Of a DNA stretch of 64,000 bases, positions 1 to 9,366 are shown piece after piece. The notes under the pieces were generated by a model that searched no databases, was not told the DNA's origin, and was given only the letters and a program-made list of their open reading frames with translations. This stretch comes from CADCWK01 sp035944555 (GTDB lineage: Bacteria > Chloroflexota > Chloroflexia > Thermomicrobiales > UBA6265). Each line of letters begins with the position of its first letter. Within the stretch, counting starts at the first letter, position 1. The stretch lies in contig DASZAY010000010.1 of assembly GCA_035944555.1 (NCBI GenBank), positions 186,001 to 250,000 of the forward strand. Direction: 5' to 3'. Made by a program: the position numbers and the translations under genes.

Positions 1-1
1 T

Positions 2-547
2 ATCGGACTGGCAGCCGGGTTCTTCGGCGGGTGGCTGGACACGATCATCATGCGCCTCATCGACGTCATGTATGCCTTTCCTGGCATCCTGCTCGCCATC
101 CTGATCGTAGCGATCGTCGGCCCCAGCATCACCAACCTGATCGTTGTCCTCGCCATCTGGGGAACGCCAACACTGTCCAGAATCGTCCGCTCGTCGGTCC
201 TGATGCTGAAGTCCGAGGAGTTCATTCACGCCGCCACTGCACTCGGGGCGACCCGGACGCGGATCATGGCCCGCCACCTTCTGCCTAACTGCGTCGGTCC
301 GATCATCGTGTACGCCACCCTGGGACTCGCCGACGCCCTTCTGACCACCGCCGGCCTCGGCTTCCTTGGCCTTGGGGTCCAGGCGCCCGCACCGGAGTGG
401 GGCACGATGTTGAGCGTCGGGCGCAACTACCTGCGCGAAGCCCCCCACCTGATGGTGTTCCCCGGCCTCCTGATCCTGCTGACCGTGATTTCGCTGAACC
501 TGATCGGTGACGCCCTCCGCGACGCCCTCGATCCCCGAACTCGTTAG
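2..547 (+). CDS. ABC transporter permease, DppC/OppC family (5' end outside window)
   Basis: This is the C-terminal ~181 residues of an inner-membrane permease for di/oligopeptide uptake. The reading frame is open from the first bases, so the true start lies upstream of the window. Visible residues give hydrophobic membrane segments and the cytoplasmic EAA-type loop (HAATALGATRTRIMARHLLPN region), which docks the ATPase subunits. The end, with GLGVQAPAPEWGTML and then NLIGDALRDALDPR, is typical of the DppC/OppC subfamily rather than DppB. A Tat-exported family-5 binding protein follows 168 bp downstream, which supports a peptide-transport operon whose DppB and ATPases are off the window. Family assignment is firm; the exact substrate is not visible. 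Confidence 0.93.
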   Translation: MGLAAGFFGGWLDTIIMRLIDVMYAFPGILLAILIVAIVGPSITNLIVVLAIWGTPTLSRIVRSSVLMLKSEEFIHAATALGATRTRIMARHLLPNCVGPIIVYATLGLADALLTTAGLGFLGLGVQAPAPEWGTMLSVGRNYLREAPHLMVFPGLLILLTVISLNLIGDALRDALDPRTR

Positions 548-715
548 CCCATCGTTATCGCCCGGCCCGCCAGACCGGCGGCGACTCGGGTCAAACCCTT
601 CCCGGTTCCTGGATCGTGACCACCTGAAAGGAGTCGATCGTAGCGGGGTGATCCCACGTCTGCCGCGTCAGCTGTCCCGACCCACCAACCCCCACCAACC
701 ACGAGGAGCACCCGG

Positions 716-2347
716 ATGACCGATTTCTCAAGCGGCGCGTCCCTTGCCCAGACGCCACTTCATCGTCGCGAGCTGATGCGGTTGATCACTGGTGGTGCTG
801 CGCTGGCTGGCGCCATCGCAATCAGCCCTTCAGTCCTGGCCCGCCAGGGCACGCCGGGCGGCACTGTGACGATCGTTACTGCCGCCAACCCTGCTTCCTG
901 GGATCTCACCAACGCGACTTGGCCCACCTGGGAAGGCGTCAACTTCCTGTACGACCGGTTGCTATCGTTCGACGACACCGAGACCCTGCAACCCGCCCTT
1001 GCGACCGCCTGGGAGGTCTCGGCGGACGGGCTTCAGTACAAGCTGACCCTGCGCGAGGGTGTCACGTTCCACGACGGTACACCGTTCAACGCCGAGGCCG
1101 TCCGTTTCAACGTCCAGCGCCACATCGACAAGCCCGACTCGACCTACTACACGGTCTATGAACCGGTCGAGCGTGTCGATGTAGTCGACGATCTCACTGC
1201 CGTGATCGTTCTTCGGGAGGTTCGGCCCAACTTCGCTTATGAGGGCCTGGCCGACTGGGGCGCCATGCAGGTCAGCCCAACCGCGTACACCGCACTCGGT
1301 GACCGCTTCGGTGAAGGGCCGGTCGGCACAGGGCCCTTCAAGTTCGGCTCCTACGAGGCCGGCGCATCAATCACCTATACCCGCAATGAGGCTTACTGGG
1401 GTGGTGCGCCGATGCTAGATAGCGTCCGAGTCCGGATTATTCCGGAGTCGGCCGTCGCGTTGGTCGAGATGGAGGCCGGAACGGTCGACGCAGTCCTGGT
1501 TGAGCCCAAGGATGTCCAGGCGATGACCGACCTCGGTCTGGTCATCGAGCAGCAGGTCTCGCCGGGCGCCGAACTGATGAGTATCAACCTGTCTCAGTCT
1601 CCAACCGACGAGTTGCTGGTCCGCCAGGCGCTCGCCTTGGCGATTGACCGGGACGCGATCATCGAATCGGTCCTGTTTGGTTTCGCAGAGAAGTCCAACG
1701 GCGGCGTGACCAGCGCCTCGCCCTTCTACAACGCCGACATCCCGCTAATCGAGTACGACCCAGAACGGGCGGGCGAGCTCCTGGATCAGGCCGGCTGGGT
1801 AATGGGCGACGGAGGTATCCGTCAGCGCGACGGCCAGCCCCTGAAACTGAACCTGCTCTCTACCGATTTCGCGGACTGGGGACTGTTCAACCAGATCTTC
1901 CAGGAGCAGCTCCGGCAGGTCGGCATCGATATCGAGATCACCTCCCTTGAATGGAACGCGATGCTGGACCAGTGGCGGCAGAACCAGGGCAACTGGAACA
2001 TCTCCTACCACCAGCAGGGATCGACTATGGCGTCGACTAGCCCGATCCAGGCCTCGTGGGCACCGACGGACTACTGGAACATCAACCAAATCGACGACGC
2101 CACGGCGACGGACCTGGTCCCAGTTCGTGACGAGCTTCAGGCCCTCTCCGACGAATTCCAGACGGCGAGTGACCCGGCCCGTCGCCTGGAAATCGCAAAG
2201 CGCGCCCAGACGCTCTACTACGAGCATCAGCTGGTCGCATGGATGTGGCACCGGTCAACCGTCCACGCCATCCAGCCTCGACTCCAAGGGTACCGTCTGA
2301 CCTACGCCGGCCGAATTGTCGAGCTCGACAAGGCATACGTCAGCTGA
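716..2347 (+). CDS. ABC transporter substrate-binding protein, family 5 (SBP_bac_5)
   Basis: This is an extracytoplasmic binding protein that captures peptides or similar solutes for the adjacent permease. The 543-residue length fits the DppA/OppA family. The N-terminus has a twin-arginine signal (HRRELMRLITGG, then a hydrophobic stretch ending near VLARQG), so export is probably through Tat rather than as a Sec lipoprotein; no lipobox Cys is seen. The mature part carries family signatures such as ALATAWEVSADGLQYKLTLR, VTFHDGTPFNAEAV and VGTGPFKF. The start ATG is preceded by GAGGAG. A small stem-loop after the stop may reduce readthrough into the peptidase gene. Ligand specificity cannot be read from sequence. 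Confidence 0.95.
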   Translation: MTDFSSGASLAQTPLHRRELMRLITGGAALAGAIAISPSVLARQGTPGGTVTIVTAANPASWDLTNATWPTWEGVNFLYDRLLSFDDTETLQPALATAWEVSADGLQYKLTLREGVTFHDGTPFNAEAVRFNVQRHIDKPDSTYYTVYEPVERVDVVDDLTAVIVLREVRPNFAYEGLADWGAMQVSPTAYTALGDRFGEGPVGTGPFKFGSYEAGASITYTRNEAYWGGAPMLDSVRVRIIPESAVALVEMEAGTVDAVLVEPKDVQAMTDLGLVIEQQVSPGAELMSINLSQSPTDELLVRQALALAIDRDAIIESVLFGFAEKSNGGVTSASPFYNADIPLIEYDPERAGELLDQAGWVMGDGGIRQRDGQPLKLNLLSTDFADWGLFNQIFQEQLRQVGIDIEITSLEWNAMLDQWRQNQGNWNISYHQQGSTMASTSPIQASWAPTDYWNINQIDDATATDLVPVRDELQALSDEFQTASDPARRLEIAKRAQTLYYEHQLVAWMWHRSTVHAIQPRLQGYRLTYAGRIVELDKAYVS

Positions 2348-2357
2348 CCGAATGTCG

Positions 2358-2382
2358 GCGTGGCTCATCCTTTGAGCCACGC
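2358..2382 (+). terminator. Intercistronic stem-loop
   Basis: Perfect 10-bp inverted repeat (2358-2367 with 2373-2382) with a 5-nt loop, starting 11 nt after the binding-protein stop codon. There is no U-tract. It probably acts as an attenuator or mRNA-stabilising hairpin that keeps binding-protein expression above that of downstream genes. Confidence 0.55.
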
Positions 2383-2458
2383 TTACATCCGGAGGGATGC
2401 CGGGCGAACTCCGGCCGGTCCCGACCAATACCATTGCCAACCAGGAGGTCTTCCGCCC

Positions 2459-4813
2459 GTGTCCCTTCCCAGTGGAGAAGCCGCCGAATCGTCCCGGTCG
2501 ATCTCAGTCGAGCGCTATGCCCGGGCCGAACGCTACCTTCCGTGGAATGCGGCACGGCTGCTGTCCGCGACGAGCGTCGAACCCCATTGGATCGGCGACG
2601 GGGATACGTTCTGGTACCGGGCCGACACCTCGGACGGTTCCCGCTATTGCCTGGTCGACCCGGTCTCCGGGTCGGTCACACCGGTATTCGATCATGACCT
2701 CTTGGCCGCCACCCTCAGCCGTACGGTTGGAACGGCTTTTGACCCGGCCAACCTCGAGCTCGACGAACTGACGGTTGCAGGTGACGGGCAAATCACCGTC
2801 TCGTCGCGTGGTGGACGTTGGGTTTGCGATCTCGCGGCCGGTGACTGCACTGCTGAAGACGTCCAGGATGTAGCACCCTCTGATGTCGTCCGCTCACCAG
2901 ATGGCCAGTGGGACGCCTTTGTACGGGCCCACGACCTCTGGCTGCGACAGGTGTCCGACGGGACCGAGACACGACTGACCAACGACGGCGACGCAGGCTA
3001 CGGCTATGGCATGCCCCTCAGCTCGCCATTGGCGACTGCAGGCCTGGCCGACCCCGAGGGCCCGGTCGTCCACTGGTCACCAGATAGCAGCCGCTTCCTG
3101 AGCTGCCGAATCGACGAGCGCCCAGCAAAGCATCTCCACCTGGTCCAGTCTGTCTCCGGTGCTGGCGGCGAGCGTCCACTCCTGCACACCTACGCTTACC
3201 CCTTACCGGGGGACGCTGACACGGAACTGCCGCTGGCCGAGGGCTGGCTGTTCCAGATTTCCACCGAGAACCCGGGGGCCGATCGGGTTCAGGTCCAGAT
3301 GGACCCGCTCCCGATGATGTACTACGGCGCCCCGTTCCAGGACAGCATGCGCTGGTGGTCGCCGGACGGCGCCCGGCTCTTCCTTTTGACCCGGGCACGC
3401 GGTGGGCGGTCATATACGCTCCATGCGATCGAGGCGGCAACCGGGGCGCACCGCGAGGTCCTCACGGAGCGCACCGGGCAGGGCATCGACCCGTTCCTGT
3501 ATTGGGCGGATATCACTATCCGTCCGCTGGGCGACGGTGCTGAGATCCTCTGGTACGCCAGCCGCGACGGCTCGGGGCACCTCTACCTCTACGACGGCAC
3601 CACCGGGCAGCTGATCCGACAGCTGACCTCGGGGCCGTTCAATGTCTCCAGCCTGGCGCATGTCCACGAGACCGAACGGTGGGTCGCCTTCACGGCGATC
3701 GGGCGGGAGCCGGACCGTGACCCGTACCACAATCAACTCTATCGGATCAGCCTGGACGGCGGCGTGATTCAACTCCTGACACCTGACGACGGCGATCACA
3801 CCGTTCGCTTCTCGCCGTCCGGCGAGTTCTTCCTCGACACGTTCTCGTCGACCGCCGTCCCACCCAGAACCCAGATCCGTTCGTCGACGGGCGCGTTGGT
3901 CGCTGATCTCGGTGCTGCCGACATCACATCCCTGCTCGCGACAGGCTGGAGAATGCCGGAGCGATTCAGGGCAAAGGCTCGGGACGGCCGCACGGACGTC
4001 TATGGCGTCGTCTTGCGGCCATCGGACCTCGATCCGGACGCGTCCTATCCGGTGATCGACTATATCTACGCTGGCCCACAGACCAACGTCGCGCCTACTA
4101 CCTTTACCGATGCGACTCCATTCACTGACGACTTTCGAAACGGTCGCGGGTCCGGCTTCTGGCAGGCGCAAGCGATTGCTGAGCTCGGCTTCGTCGTCGT
4201 CATGGTCGACGGCCTAGGGATGCCTGGTCGCTCACGCGCCTACCATGACGTCTCGTACCGCGACCTCGGTGACGGTGGACTCCCTGACCACATCGCCGCA
4301 ATCCGACAGCTGGCCGACCGCTACCCCTACATCGACCTCTCGAGAGCAGGAATCTACGGGCACTCGGCGGGAGGATATGCCTCGGCCCACGCGATTCTGG
4401 CGTACCCCGAGTTCTACAAGGTCTGCGTGTCCTCGGCCGGCAACCACGACCACCGCCTCGACAAGGCATCGTGGGTCGAGCGGTACATGGGTCCGGAGAT
4501 CGGCGAGCACTATGAGGCCCAAGCCAACCGGACGCTGGCAAAGTACCTGACTGGCAAGTTGCTCCTGGTCCACGGCGAGATGGACGAGAATGTCCATCCT
4601 GCTTCAACCCTGGCACTGGTCGATGCGCTGATCCGGGCCAACAAGGACTTCGACTTGTTGATCATCCCTAACCGTCCACACCGACTGGATGACGACCCCT
4701 ATTTCCTCCGTCGCCGGTGGGACTACTTCGTTCGCCACCTGCTCGACATGGCTCCACCGCCGGGCTACCGCATTGACGCGCCGCCCGGCAACGCCGAGAA
4801 GAGGACTTCCTGA
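2459..4813 (+). CDS. S9 family peptidase (dipeptidyl-peptidase IV-like)
   Basis: This is a serine exopeptidase of the prolyl-oligopeptidase/DPP-IV clan, about 784 residues. The N-terminal ~500 residues are a DPP-IV beta-propeller (HWSPDSSRFL, RWWSPDGARLFLL repeats). The C-terminal alpha/beta-hydrolase domain holds the nucleophile in GHSAGG (Ser about residue 636), then the acid in GEMDENVH and the histidine in NRPHRL. I chose the GTG at 2459 because AGGAGG lies 10 nt upstream; an in-frame ATG at 2360 sits inside the preceding stem-loop and has no good ribosome site. No signal peptide is seen, so it probably acts in the cytoplasm on peptides brought in by the upstream transporter. Its stop overlaps the next gene's ATG by one base. 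Confidence 0.93.
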   Translation: MSLPSGEAAESSRSISVERYARAERYLPWNAARLLSATSVEPHWIGDGDTFWYRADTSDGSRYCLVDPVSGSVTPVFDHDLLAATLSRTVGTAFDPANLELDELTVAGDGQITVSSRGGRWVCDLAAGDCTAEDVQDVAPSDVVRSPDGQWDAFVRAHDLWLRQVSDGTETRLTNDGDAGYGYGMPLSSPLATAGLADPEGPVVHWSPDSSRFLSCRIDERPAKHLHLVQSVSGAGGERPLLHTYAYPLPGDADTELPLAEGWLFQISTENPGADRVQVQMDPLPMMYYGAPFQDSMRWWSPDGARLFLLTRARGGRSYTLHAIEAATGAHREVLTERTGQGIDPFLYWADITIRPLGDGAEILWYASRDGSGHLYLYDGTTGQLIRQLTSGPFNVSSLAHVHETERWVAFTAIGREPDRDPYHNQLYRISLDGGVIQLLTPDDGDHTVRFSPSGEFFLDTFSSTAVPPRTQIRSSTGALVADLGAADITSLLATGWRMPERFRAKARDGRTDVYGVVLRPSDLDPDASYPVIDYIYAGPQTNVAPTTFTDATPFTDDFRNGRGSGFWQAQAIAELGFVVVMVDGLGMPGRSRAYHDVSYRDLGDGGLPDHIAAIRQLADRYPYIDLSRAGIYGHSAGGYASAHAILAYPEFYKVCVSSAGNHDHRLDKASWVERYMGPEIGEHYEAQANRTLAKYLTGKLLLVHGEMDENVHPASTLALVDALIRANKDFDLLIIPNRPHRLDDDPYFLRRRWDYFVRHLLDMAPPPGYRIDAPPGNAEKRTS

Positions 4814-5853
4814 TGTTGATCATTCCCAAACGCGAGTCCGGTCAGACAACCATCGCCGCCGTCGCCATGCACTGTTCGCATGAAGTCAACCGCAACCTGC
4901 AGAAATACGAGGGGTTCATCGCTGAAGCAGCTGAGCGAGGTGTGCAGTACCTCGTCTTCCCTGAGGTGTCGGTTCAGGGCTATCTGCTCGGAGGCCGTGC
5001 CCTTGGCACACCTGAGATGCGGGAGCAGATCGACTATTTTCGAGCAACGGCGGAGCCGATCCCTGGCCCGACAACCCAGCGTCTACACACACTCGCCAAA
5101 CGACACGGCATGTTGATCCAGGCCGGCATGGCAGAGCGCACCATGGATGGCGCGGTGATCTACAACAGCGCAGTCCTGATTGGACCCGATGGACTAATCG
5201 GGGTATTCCGCAAGTTCCACAACCAGTTTGAGTGGCCGATCTTCAATCCGGGCGATCACATGCCGGTGTTTGACACGCCGATCGGGCGACTCGGCATGTT
5301 CATCTGCTACGACCTCGCCTTTCCGGAAATCAGCCGACTATTCGCGCTCCAAGGGGCGACGATCGCCGCTCTGACGACGGCCTGGCCAATGCAGGGTGAT
5401 GACTGGAGCACCGACTACTATGGCTACACCTACGATCTGTTCAGCCGTTCGACCGCGCTTGCGAACCAGATCTGGCTGATCTCATCGAATCAGGTCATGC
5501 GCCCGGACACCCCCGGCGCTGCCAACTACTACGGCCATAGTCGCATCGTCGGCCCCGACGGCCGGATCGTGGCTGACACCGGCTACGCCGAAGGACTGGC
5601 CATCGCGACGGTCGATCTCGACGGAGCTGTGGAACAAGCCCGAACCCGCGACTTCTTCGGTTTGAATCTCATCCAGGATCGCCGCCCTGCCCATTACGGC
5701 TTGGTTGCGGACGGCGACGCGCCATTCCGATCCTCCAACAGACTCCCCTCGGTTGCAGTCGGAGCGACCGAACAGATCATGGTACCTAGCCTGAATATCA
5801 CCCCTGAGTCGGACCCGGTCCCGTCCCGGAACGGTGTTCCAACCGCCGTGTAA
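4813..5853 (+). CDS. Carbon-nitrogen hydrolase (nitrilase superfamily)
   Basis: This 346-residue protein hydrolyses non-peptide C-N bonds, as in amidases, N-carbamoyl amidases or omega-amidases. The catalytic triad is visible: Glu51 in LVFPEVSVQGY, Lys134 in VFRKFHNQ and Cys165 in FICYDLAFPE. It is translationally coupled to the S9 peptidase (TGATG overlap), so a role in finishing degradation of imported peptides or amide-capped compounds is a reasonable inference. The C-terminal ~70 residues after the core fold are less conserved. The precise substrate class is undetermined. A long perfect hairpin follows 24 nt after the stop, ending the operon. Confidence 0.92.
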   Translation: MLIIPKRESGQTTIAAVAMHCSHEVNRNLQKYEGFIAEAAERGVQYLVFPEVSVQGYLLGGRALGTPEMREQIDYFRATAEPIPGPTTQRLHTLAKRHGMLIQAGMAERTMDGAVIYNSAVLIGPDGLIGVFRKFHNQFEWPIFNPGDHMPVFDTPIGRLGMFICYDLAFPEISRLFALQGATIAALTTAWPMQGDDWSTDYYGYTYDLFSRSTALANQIWLISSNQVMRPDTPGAANYYGHSRIVGPDGRIVADTGYAEGLAIATVDLDGAVEQARTRDFFGLNLIQDRRPAHYGLVADGDAPFRSSNRLPSVAVGATEQIMVPSLNITPESDPVPSRNGVPTAV

Positions 5854-5876
5854 CCAATGTCACCTGGCCTGACACA

Positions 5877-5920
5877 CATGCAGACGCTCCGGACACGATT
5901 GTGTCCGGAGCGTCTGCATG
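5877..5920. terminator. 20-bp perfect palindromic terminator
   Basis: Arms 5877-5896 and 5901-5920 are perfect reverse complements with a 4-nt loop (GATT). It lies between the plus-strand nitrilase and the convergent minus-strand small gene, so it can serve both. There is no T-run on either side. Confidence 0.85.
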
Positions 5921-5940
5921 CCTAGGCATGAAGTCAGTCA

Positions 5941-6183
5941 TCAGGTAGAAGTAATCGACGTTTTGGTGAGTGGACCGTCAGCCGTGCCCTGCCGGCGAAC
6001 GGCCATGCTGACGACGTGTCCGCCCTCGATCTCGAGCTGGGGACCGTCGTGGTCGCCGATCCAGCAGAGCGAGCCGGGCTCCCAGATGGTGTCCGGGATC
6101 GCCGGCAACTCGTGGGTGCGAATCGAGGCGCGGGCTCCGTGGTCAAAGACGATGGTGACCTCGTAGACGTCTGAAGCGGACAT
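5941..6183 (-). CDS. Small conserved-looking protein of unknown function (80 aa)
   Basis: I do not recognise this gene. The 80-residue product (from the ATG at 6183; GGAGG lies 6 nt upstream and decides this start over an ATG at 6216) is rich in alternating hydrophobic/polar residues (VYEVTIVFDHGARASIRTHEL, LEIEGGHVVSMAVRR), suggesting a compact beta-sheet fold. It has no signal peptide, Cys motif or membrane segment. Codon use matches its neighbours, and it ends close to a strong bidirectional terminator, which supports a real transcription unit. An AT-rich patch at about 6220-6260 upstream probably contains its promoter. Confidence 0.7.
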   Translation of the reverse strand: MSASDVYEVTIVFDHGARASIRTHELPAIPDTIWEPGSLCWIGDHDGPQLEIEGGHVVSMAVRRQGTADGPLTKTSITST

Positions 6184-6336
6184 GGCGGGCCTCCAGCACG
6201 GTTCAACGCTCCCCATTGAGCGAGATAAATACTAAATCAATTTCAATGCCATTGTTACCGGGCCATAACTGGCCCAGCACCGGCCGTCCCGCGCCCGGAC
6301 CTGCGGAGCCGCGCGGTACGCCGCTGCTGTCGTGAC

Positions 6337-9003
6337 TTAATCGGTACTGGCGACCCGGGACCGGGCCAGCCGCTCGTTGAGCGCGTCCCAGGTCGCGGCG
6401 ATACGCTCGGTCATCACGTGGACGAAATCGCCGGGCGCGGCCAGGTCGATGGCGACGTTGGCGGCGGCGATGTCGCCATCGATCATGGTGATCCGGTCCG
6501 CCGGCATCCCTGCCCGGAGCGCCGCGTCGCGGAGCAGGCCGGCAACCTGACCGGCGGGCCGCTCACGCAGCGTCGAACCATCACGGATGACGAGCCGGTC
6601 GAAGATCCCCGCCGCGAGCTCGCCGAACGCGGTGATATCGACATCGCGCCGATCACCGGGCGAGGTGATGACGCCGACACTGTGCGGGGCCCCGGTCCGA
6701 CGAACGAACTCACCCACGCCGCTCAGGGCCTCGACGTTGTGCCCGTAGTCGATGAGCACCTCCCGTCCCTCGATCGTCAGCAAGTTGAACCGCCCCGGTG
6801 TCTGCCCATAGCCGTTGCCGAAGGTCATGAGCGCGTCCCGGATCGTCGCGATCGGCACCTCGCGGGCGATTGCCGCGGCGACGGCCGCCATGGCGTTGGC
6901 GATATTGACCCGGATCCAGCCACCCATCGTCGCCGGGATATCCCCGGCCCGCAGGATCGGTGTCCGGTGTCCGCGCCCGACCAGCAGGATCACCTCGTCG
7001 CCACCAATCACCCCAAGGACGATAGCCCGTCCATGCTCATTGAGGTGATTCCGCACGACGGTGCTGTGCTCGTCCAGGCTGAAGAGGATCACTTCGCCCC
7101 GGGCCCCGGCGGCCATCGCCGCCGTCCAGGGGTTGTCGGCGTTGAGAACGCTGGCGCCGTCGCGAAAGACCGCGGAGGGCAGGACCGCCTTCACCCGGGC
7201 CAGCTGGTCGAGCGTATCGATCCCACCCAGACCAAGGTGATCACTCGCCACGTTGGTCACGACCGCCACGTCGCAGCGGTCGAACCCCAGTCCGGACCGG
7301 AGCATCCCGCCGCGAGCGGTCTCGAGCACGGCGCAGTCCACCCGGGGATGGCGAAGGACGAGCCGGGCGCTCGATGGCCCCGCCATATCACCGGATTCGA
7401 TCAGGTCGCCGTCGATCTCGATGCCGTCGGTCGTCGTCAGCCCCACGGTGTGGCCGGCTGCCCGCATGATGTGGGCAATCATCCGGGTCGTCGTGGTCTT
7501 GCCATTGGTCCCGGTCACGGCCAGGATCGGGACGCGGGCGGGCTGGCCCTCCGCGAACAGCATGTCGACAACGGCCTGACCGACCGGTCGCGGCGTGCCT
7601 TCCGTCGGATGGGTGTGCATCCGGAAGCCGGGCCCGGCGTTGACTTCCACGATCCCTCCACCCACTTCGCGGTGGGAACGGGCGATGTCCGGGATGACGA
7701 AGTCGATACCCGCCACGTCCAGCCCGACCGCCAGCGCGGCATCGGATGCGGCCCGGGCGTTGTCCGGGTGGATCTCGTCCGTCCGGTCGATGGCGGTCCC
7801 ACCGGTACTCATGTTGGCCGTCCGCTTGAGCGGGACGGCCCGGCCCGGTTCTGGGACGGAGGACAGGGCCATCCCCTGGGACACGAGCAACTCTCGCGTC
7901 GCCTGATCGACCACGATCCGGGTCAGGGTCTTCTCATGACCGACGCCGCGACGCGGGTCCGCATTGGCCAGCTCGATCAGCTCGGCGACCGTCCGCTCCC
8001 CATCGCCAACGACGTGGGCAGGTACGCGCTCGGCCACGGCGACGACCTTCCCGCCGACGACGACGATGCGGTAGTCGCGGCCGGTGACGAATACCTCGAC
8101 CAGGACGTCCCGGGTCCGGCTCTCCCCTGCGGCCACGGGATATGCCTGCCGGACCGCCTCCTCATCCCGCAGGTCCAGGCAGACTCCCCGGCCGTGGTTG
8201 CCGTCCAGCGGCTTGAGGACGACGGGGTACCCGATCCGGCTCGCCTGCCGGACCGCCTCGTCGACATCCCGCACCGCAACGCCATACGGTGCCGGGATCC
8301 CGATGCCGCGCAGCACCCCGATCGTCAGGTCCTTGTCGCGTGCGACCTTGGCCGCGAGGTCCGAGGTCCCGGACGTCAGCGTCGTCCAGATGCGCCGCTG
8401 GTACCGCCCGTGACCAAGCTGGACGAGCGATCGGTCGGGATCGAGCCGCATCGCGGGGATACCACGCCGCGCGGCGGCCTGGACGATCGCCCGTGTCGAG
8501 GGTCCGTACCCCAGGCGCTCGGCCAGACCGGTCACCTGCGCCTCGAGTTCCCGTGGGAAGTCGAAGTCCGGCTCCGCGCCGGCGATGAGGTGGTTGAGCG
8601 TCCGCACCGCCAGCTGGCCGGCGGCCACGCCGACGTCCTCCTGCTCGTACCCGAACAGCACGTCGAATCGCTGGTTATCCGGGGACGGGAGCGTCTGACC
8701 GGGATCGATGTCCGCGCCAGCCAGACGCTGGGCCGTCACCGCGACCCGCCGCACCAGGTCAGCGACGCTGACACCGTCCTCCTGGTCCGGGGCGTGAACG
8801 GGTGACCGGAGATCACCGACCTCTTGCCCGACCAGCTCCGGCACCAGGTCGTGGACGCGCCCGGCCAGCGCTGATCCGGCGCTGGTGCCGGCATCAATGC
8901 CGGCTCCGATGGTCCCGCCAAACCTCAATACCATCCGGATGACTGGCAGACTGGCCCAGACACTCGGGCCACGGAGGATCGACGTACCCTCGATCTCGAT
9001 CAA
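6337..9003 (-). CDS. cphA: Cyanophycin synthetase
   Basis: This enzyme polymerises aspartate and arginine into cyanophycin, a nitrogen-storage polymer, in two ATP-dependent steps. The 888 residues match CphA1 length. Order: an N-terminal domain (~1-160); an ATP-grasp domain (~220-480) with PVVLKPLDGNHGRGV and GGIVEVNAGPGFRMHTHP, which adds Asp; and a Mur-ligase-like domain with P-loop VTGTNGKTTTTRM (~497-504), which adds Arg. SPGDRRD near the end is also typical. The start ATG at 9003 follows GAAGGA. No cyanophycinase or isoaspartyl dipeptidase lies in the window, so breakdown genes must be elsewhere or absent. Other ATP-grasp/Mur fusions are possible, but every landmark fits CphA. Confidence 0.95.
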   Translation of the reverse strand: MIEIEGTSILRGPSVWASLPVIRMVLRFGGTIGAGIDAGTSAGSALAGRVHDLVPELVGQEVGDLRSPVHAPDQEDGVSVADLVRRVAVTAQRLAGADIDPGQTLPSPDNQRFDVLFGYEQEDVGVAAGQLAVRTLNHLIAGAEPDFDFPRELEAQVTGLAERLGYGPSTRAIVQAAARRGIPAMRLDPDRSLVQLGHGRYQRRIWTTLTSGTSDLAAKVARDKDLTIGVLRGIGIPAPYGVAVRDVDEAVRQASRIGYPVVLKPLDGNHGRGVCLDLRDEEAVRQAYPVAAGESRTRDVLVEVFVTGRDYRIVVVGGKVVAVAERVPAHVVGDGERTVAELIELANADPRRGVGHEKTLTRIVVDQATRELLVSQGMALSSVPEPGRAVPLKRTANMSTGGTAIDRTDEIHPDNARAASDAALAVGLDVAGIDFVIPDIARSHREVGGGIVEVNAGPGFRMHTHPTEGTPRPVGQAVVDMLFAEGQPARVPILAVTGTNGKTTTTRMIAHIMRAAGHTVGLTTTDGIEIDGDLIESGDMAGPSSARLVLRHPRVDCAVLETARGGMLRSGLGFDRCDVAVVTNVASDHLGLGGIDTLDQLARVKAVLPSAVFRDGASVLNADNPWTAAMAAGARGEVILFSLDEHSTVVRNHLNEHGRAIVLGVIGGDEVILLVGRGHRTPILRAGDIPATMGGWIRVNIANAMAAVAAAIAREVPIATIRDALMTFGNGYGQTPGRFNLLTIEGREVLIDYGHNVEALSGVGEFVRRTGAPHSVGVITSPGDRRDVDITAFGELAAGIFDRLVIRDGSTLRERPAGQVAGLLRDAALRAGMPADRITMIDGDIAAANVAIDLAAPGDFVHVMTERIAATWDALNERLARSRVASTD

Positions 9004-9366
9004 TGGGGATTCCTTCGCCGATGAAGCTTGACCTTCGAAGCAGACGCCCGGTAAAGCGGCCGGGAAACCCGCGAGGAAGTCTATTCAACTGCAATGCCAC
9101 GCTTTTTGATGAATTCTCTCGATATTTTATCGTGTTCACCTTATTTCTCTCGCAGTCCGCTTCCCCGAGTCCGCTACGTGGCAGTCAGTGGCCACGTGGA
9201 CGCCGGATCAGCTCTGGACACTGTTCAAGGCAACCCCATCGCAGCCTGCAAACGGATCCCGGGTTCATTGGATGAGCACACTGTCGCGCGATGACGGGCG
9301 GGATGAGACCATGACCGAATCATTTTCCGGACCCCGCAGTCAAAGCAGCCTGGAGGCCGAAGACCC
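9004..9366. promoter_or_regulatory. Divergent intergenic region with AT-rich core
   Basis: 363 bp separates cphA (minus) from the BNR-repeat gene (plus). Bases ~9085-9160 are clearly more AT-rich than the surroundings and contain TAAAAT on the minus strand (near 9124-9130), a plausible -10 for cphA. A small inverted repeat (CGATA/TATCG, 3-nt spacer) overlaps it. I cannot assign a confident -35 for either gene. GGAGG before 9367 is the ribosome site of the plus-strand gene. Confidence 0.45.

Noticed and set aside
2360..2458. Extended N-terminus of the S9 peptidase from the ATG at 2360
   Set aside because: It would start inside a stem-loop without a ribosome site; AGGAGG before the GTG at 2459 is a better start.
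6418..8805. 795-residue plus-strand open frame opposite cphA
   Set aside because: Low-complexity Gly/Arg/Asp-rich translation, no recognisable domain, and antisense to a firmly identified gene in GC-rich DNA.
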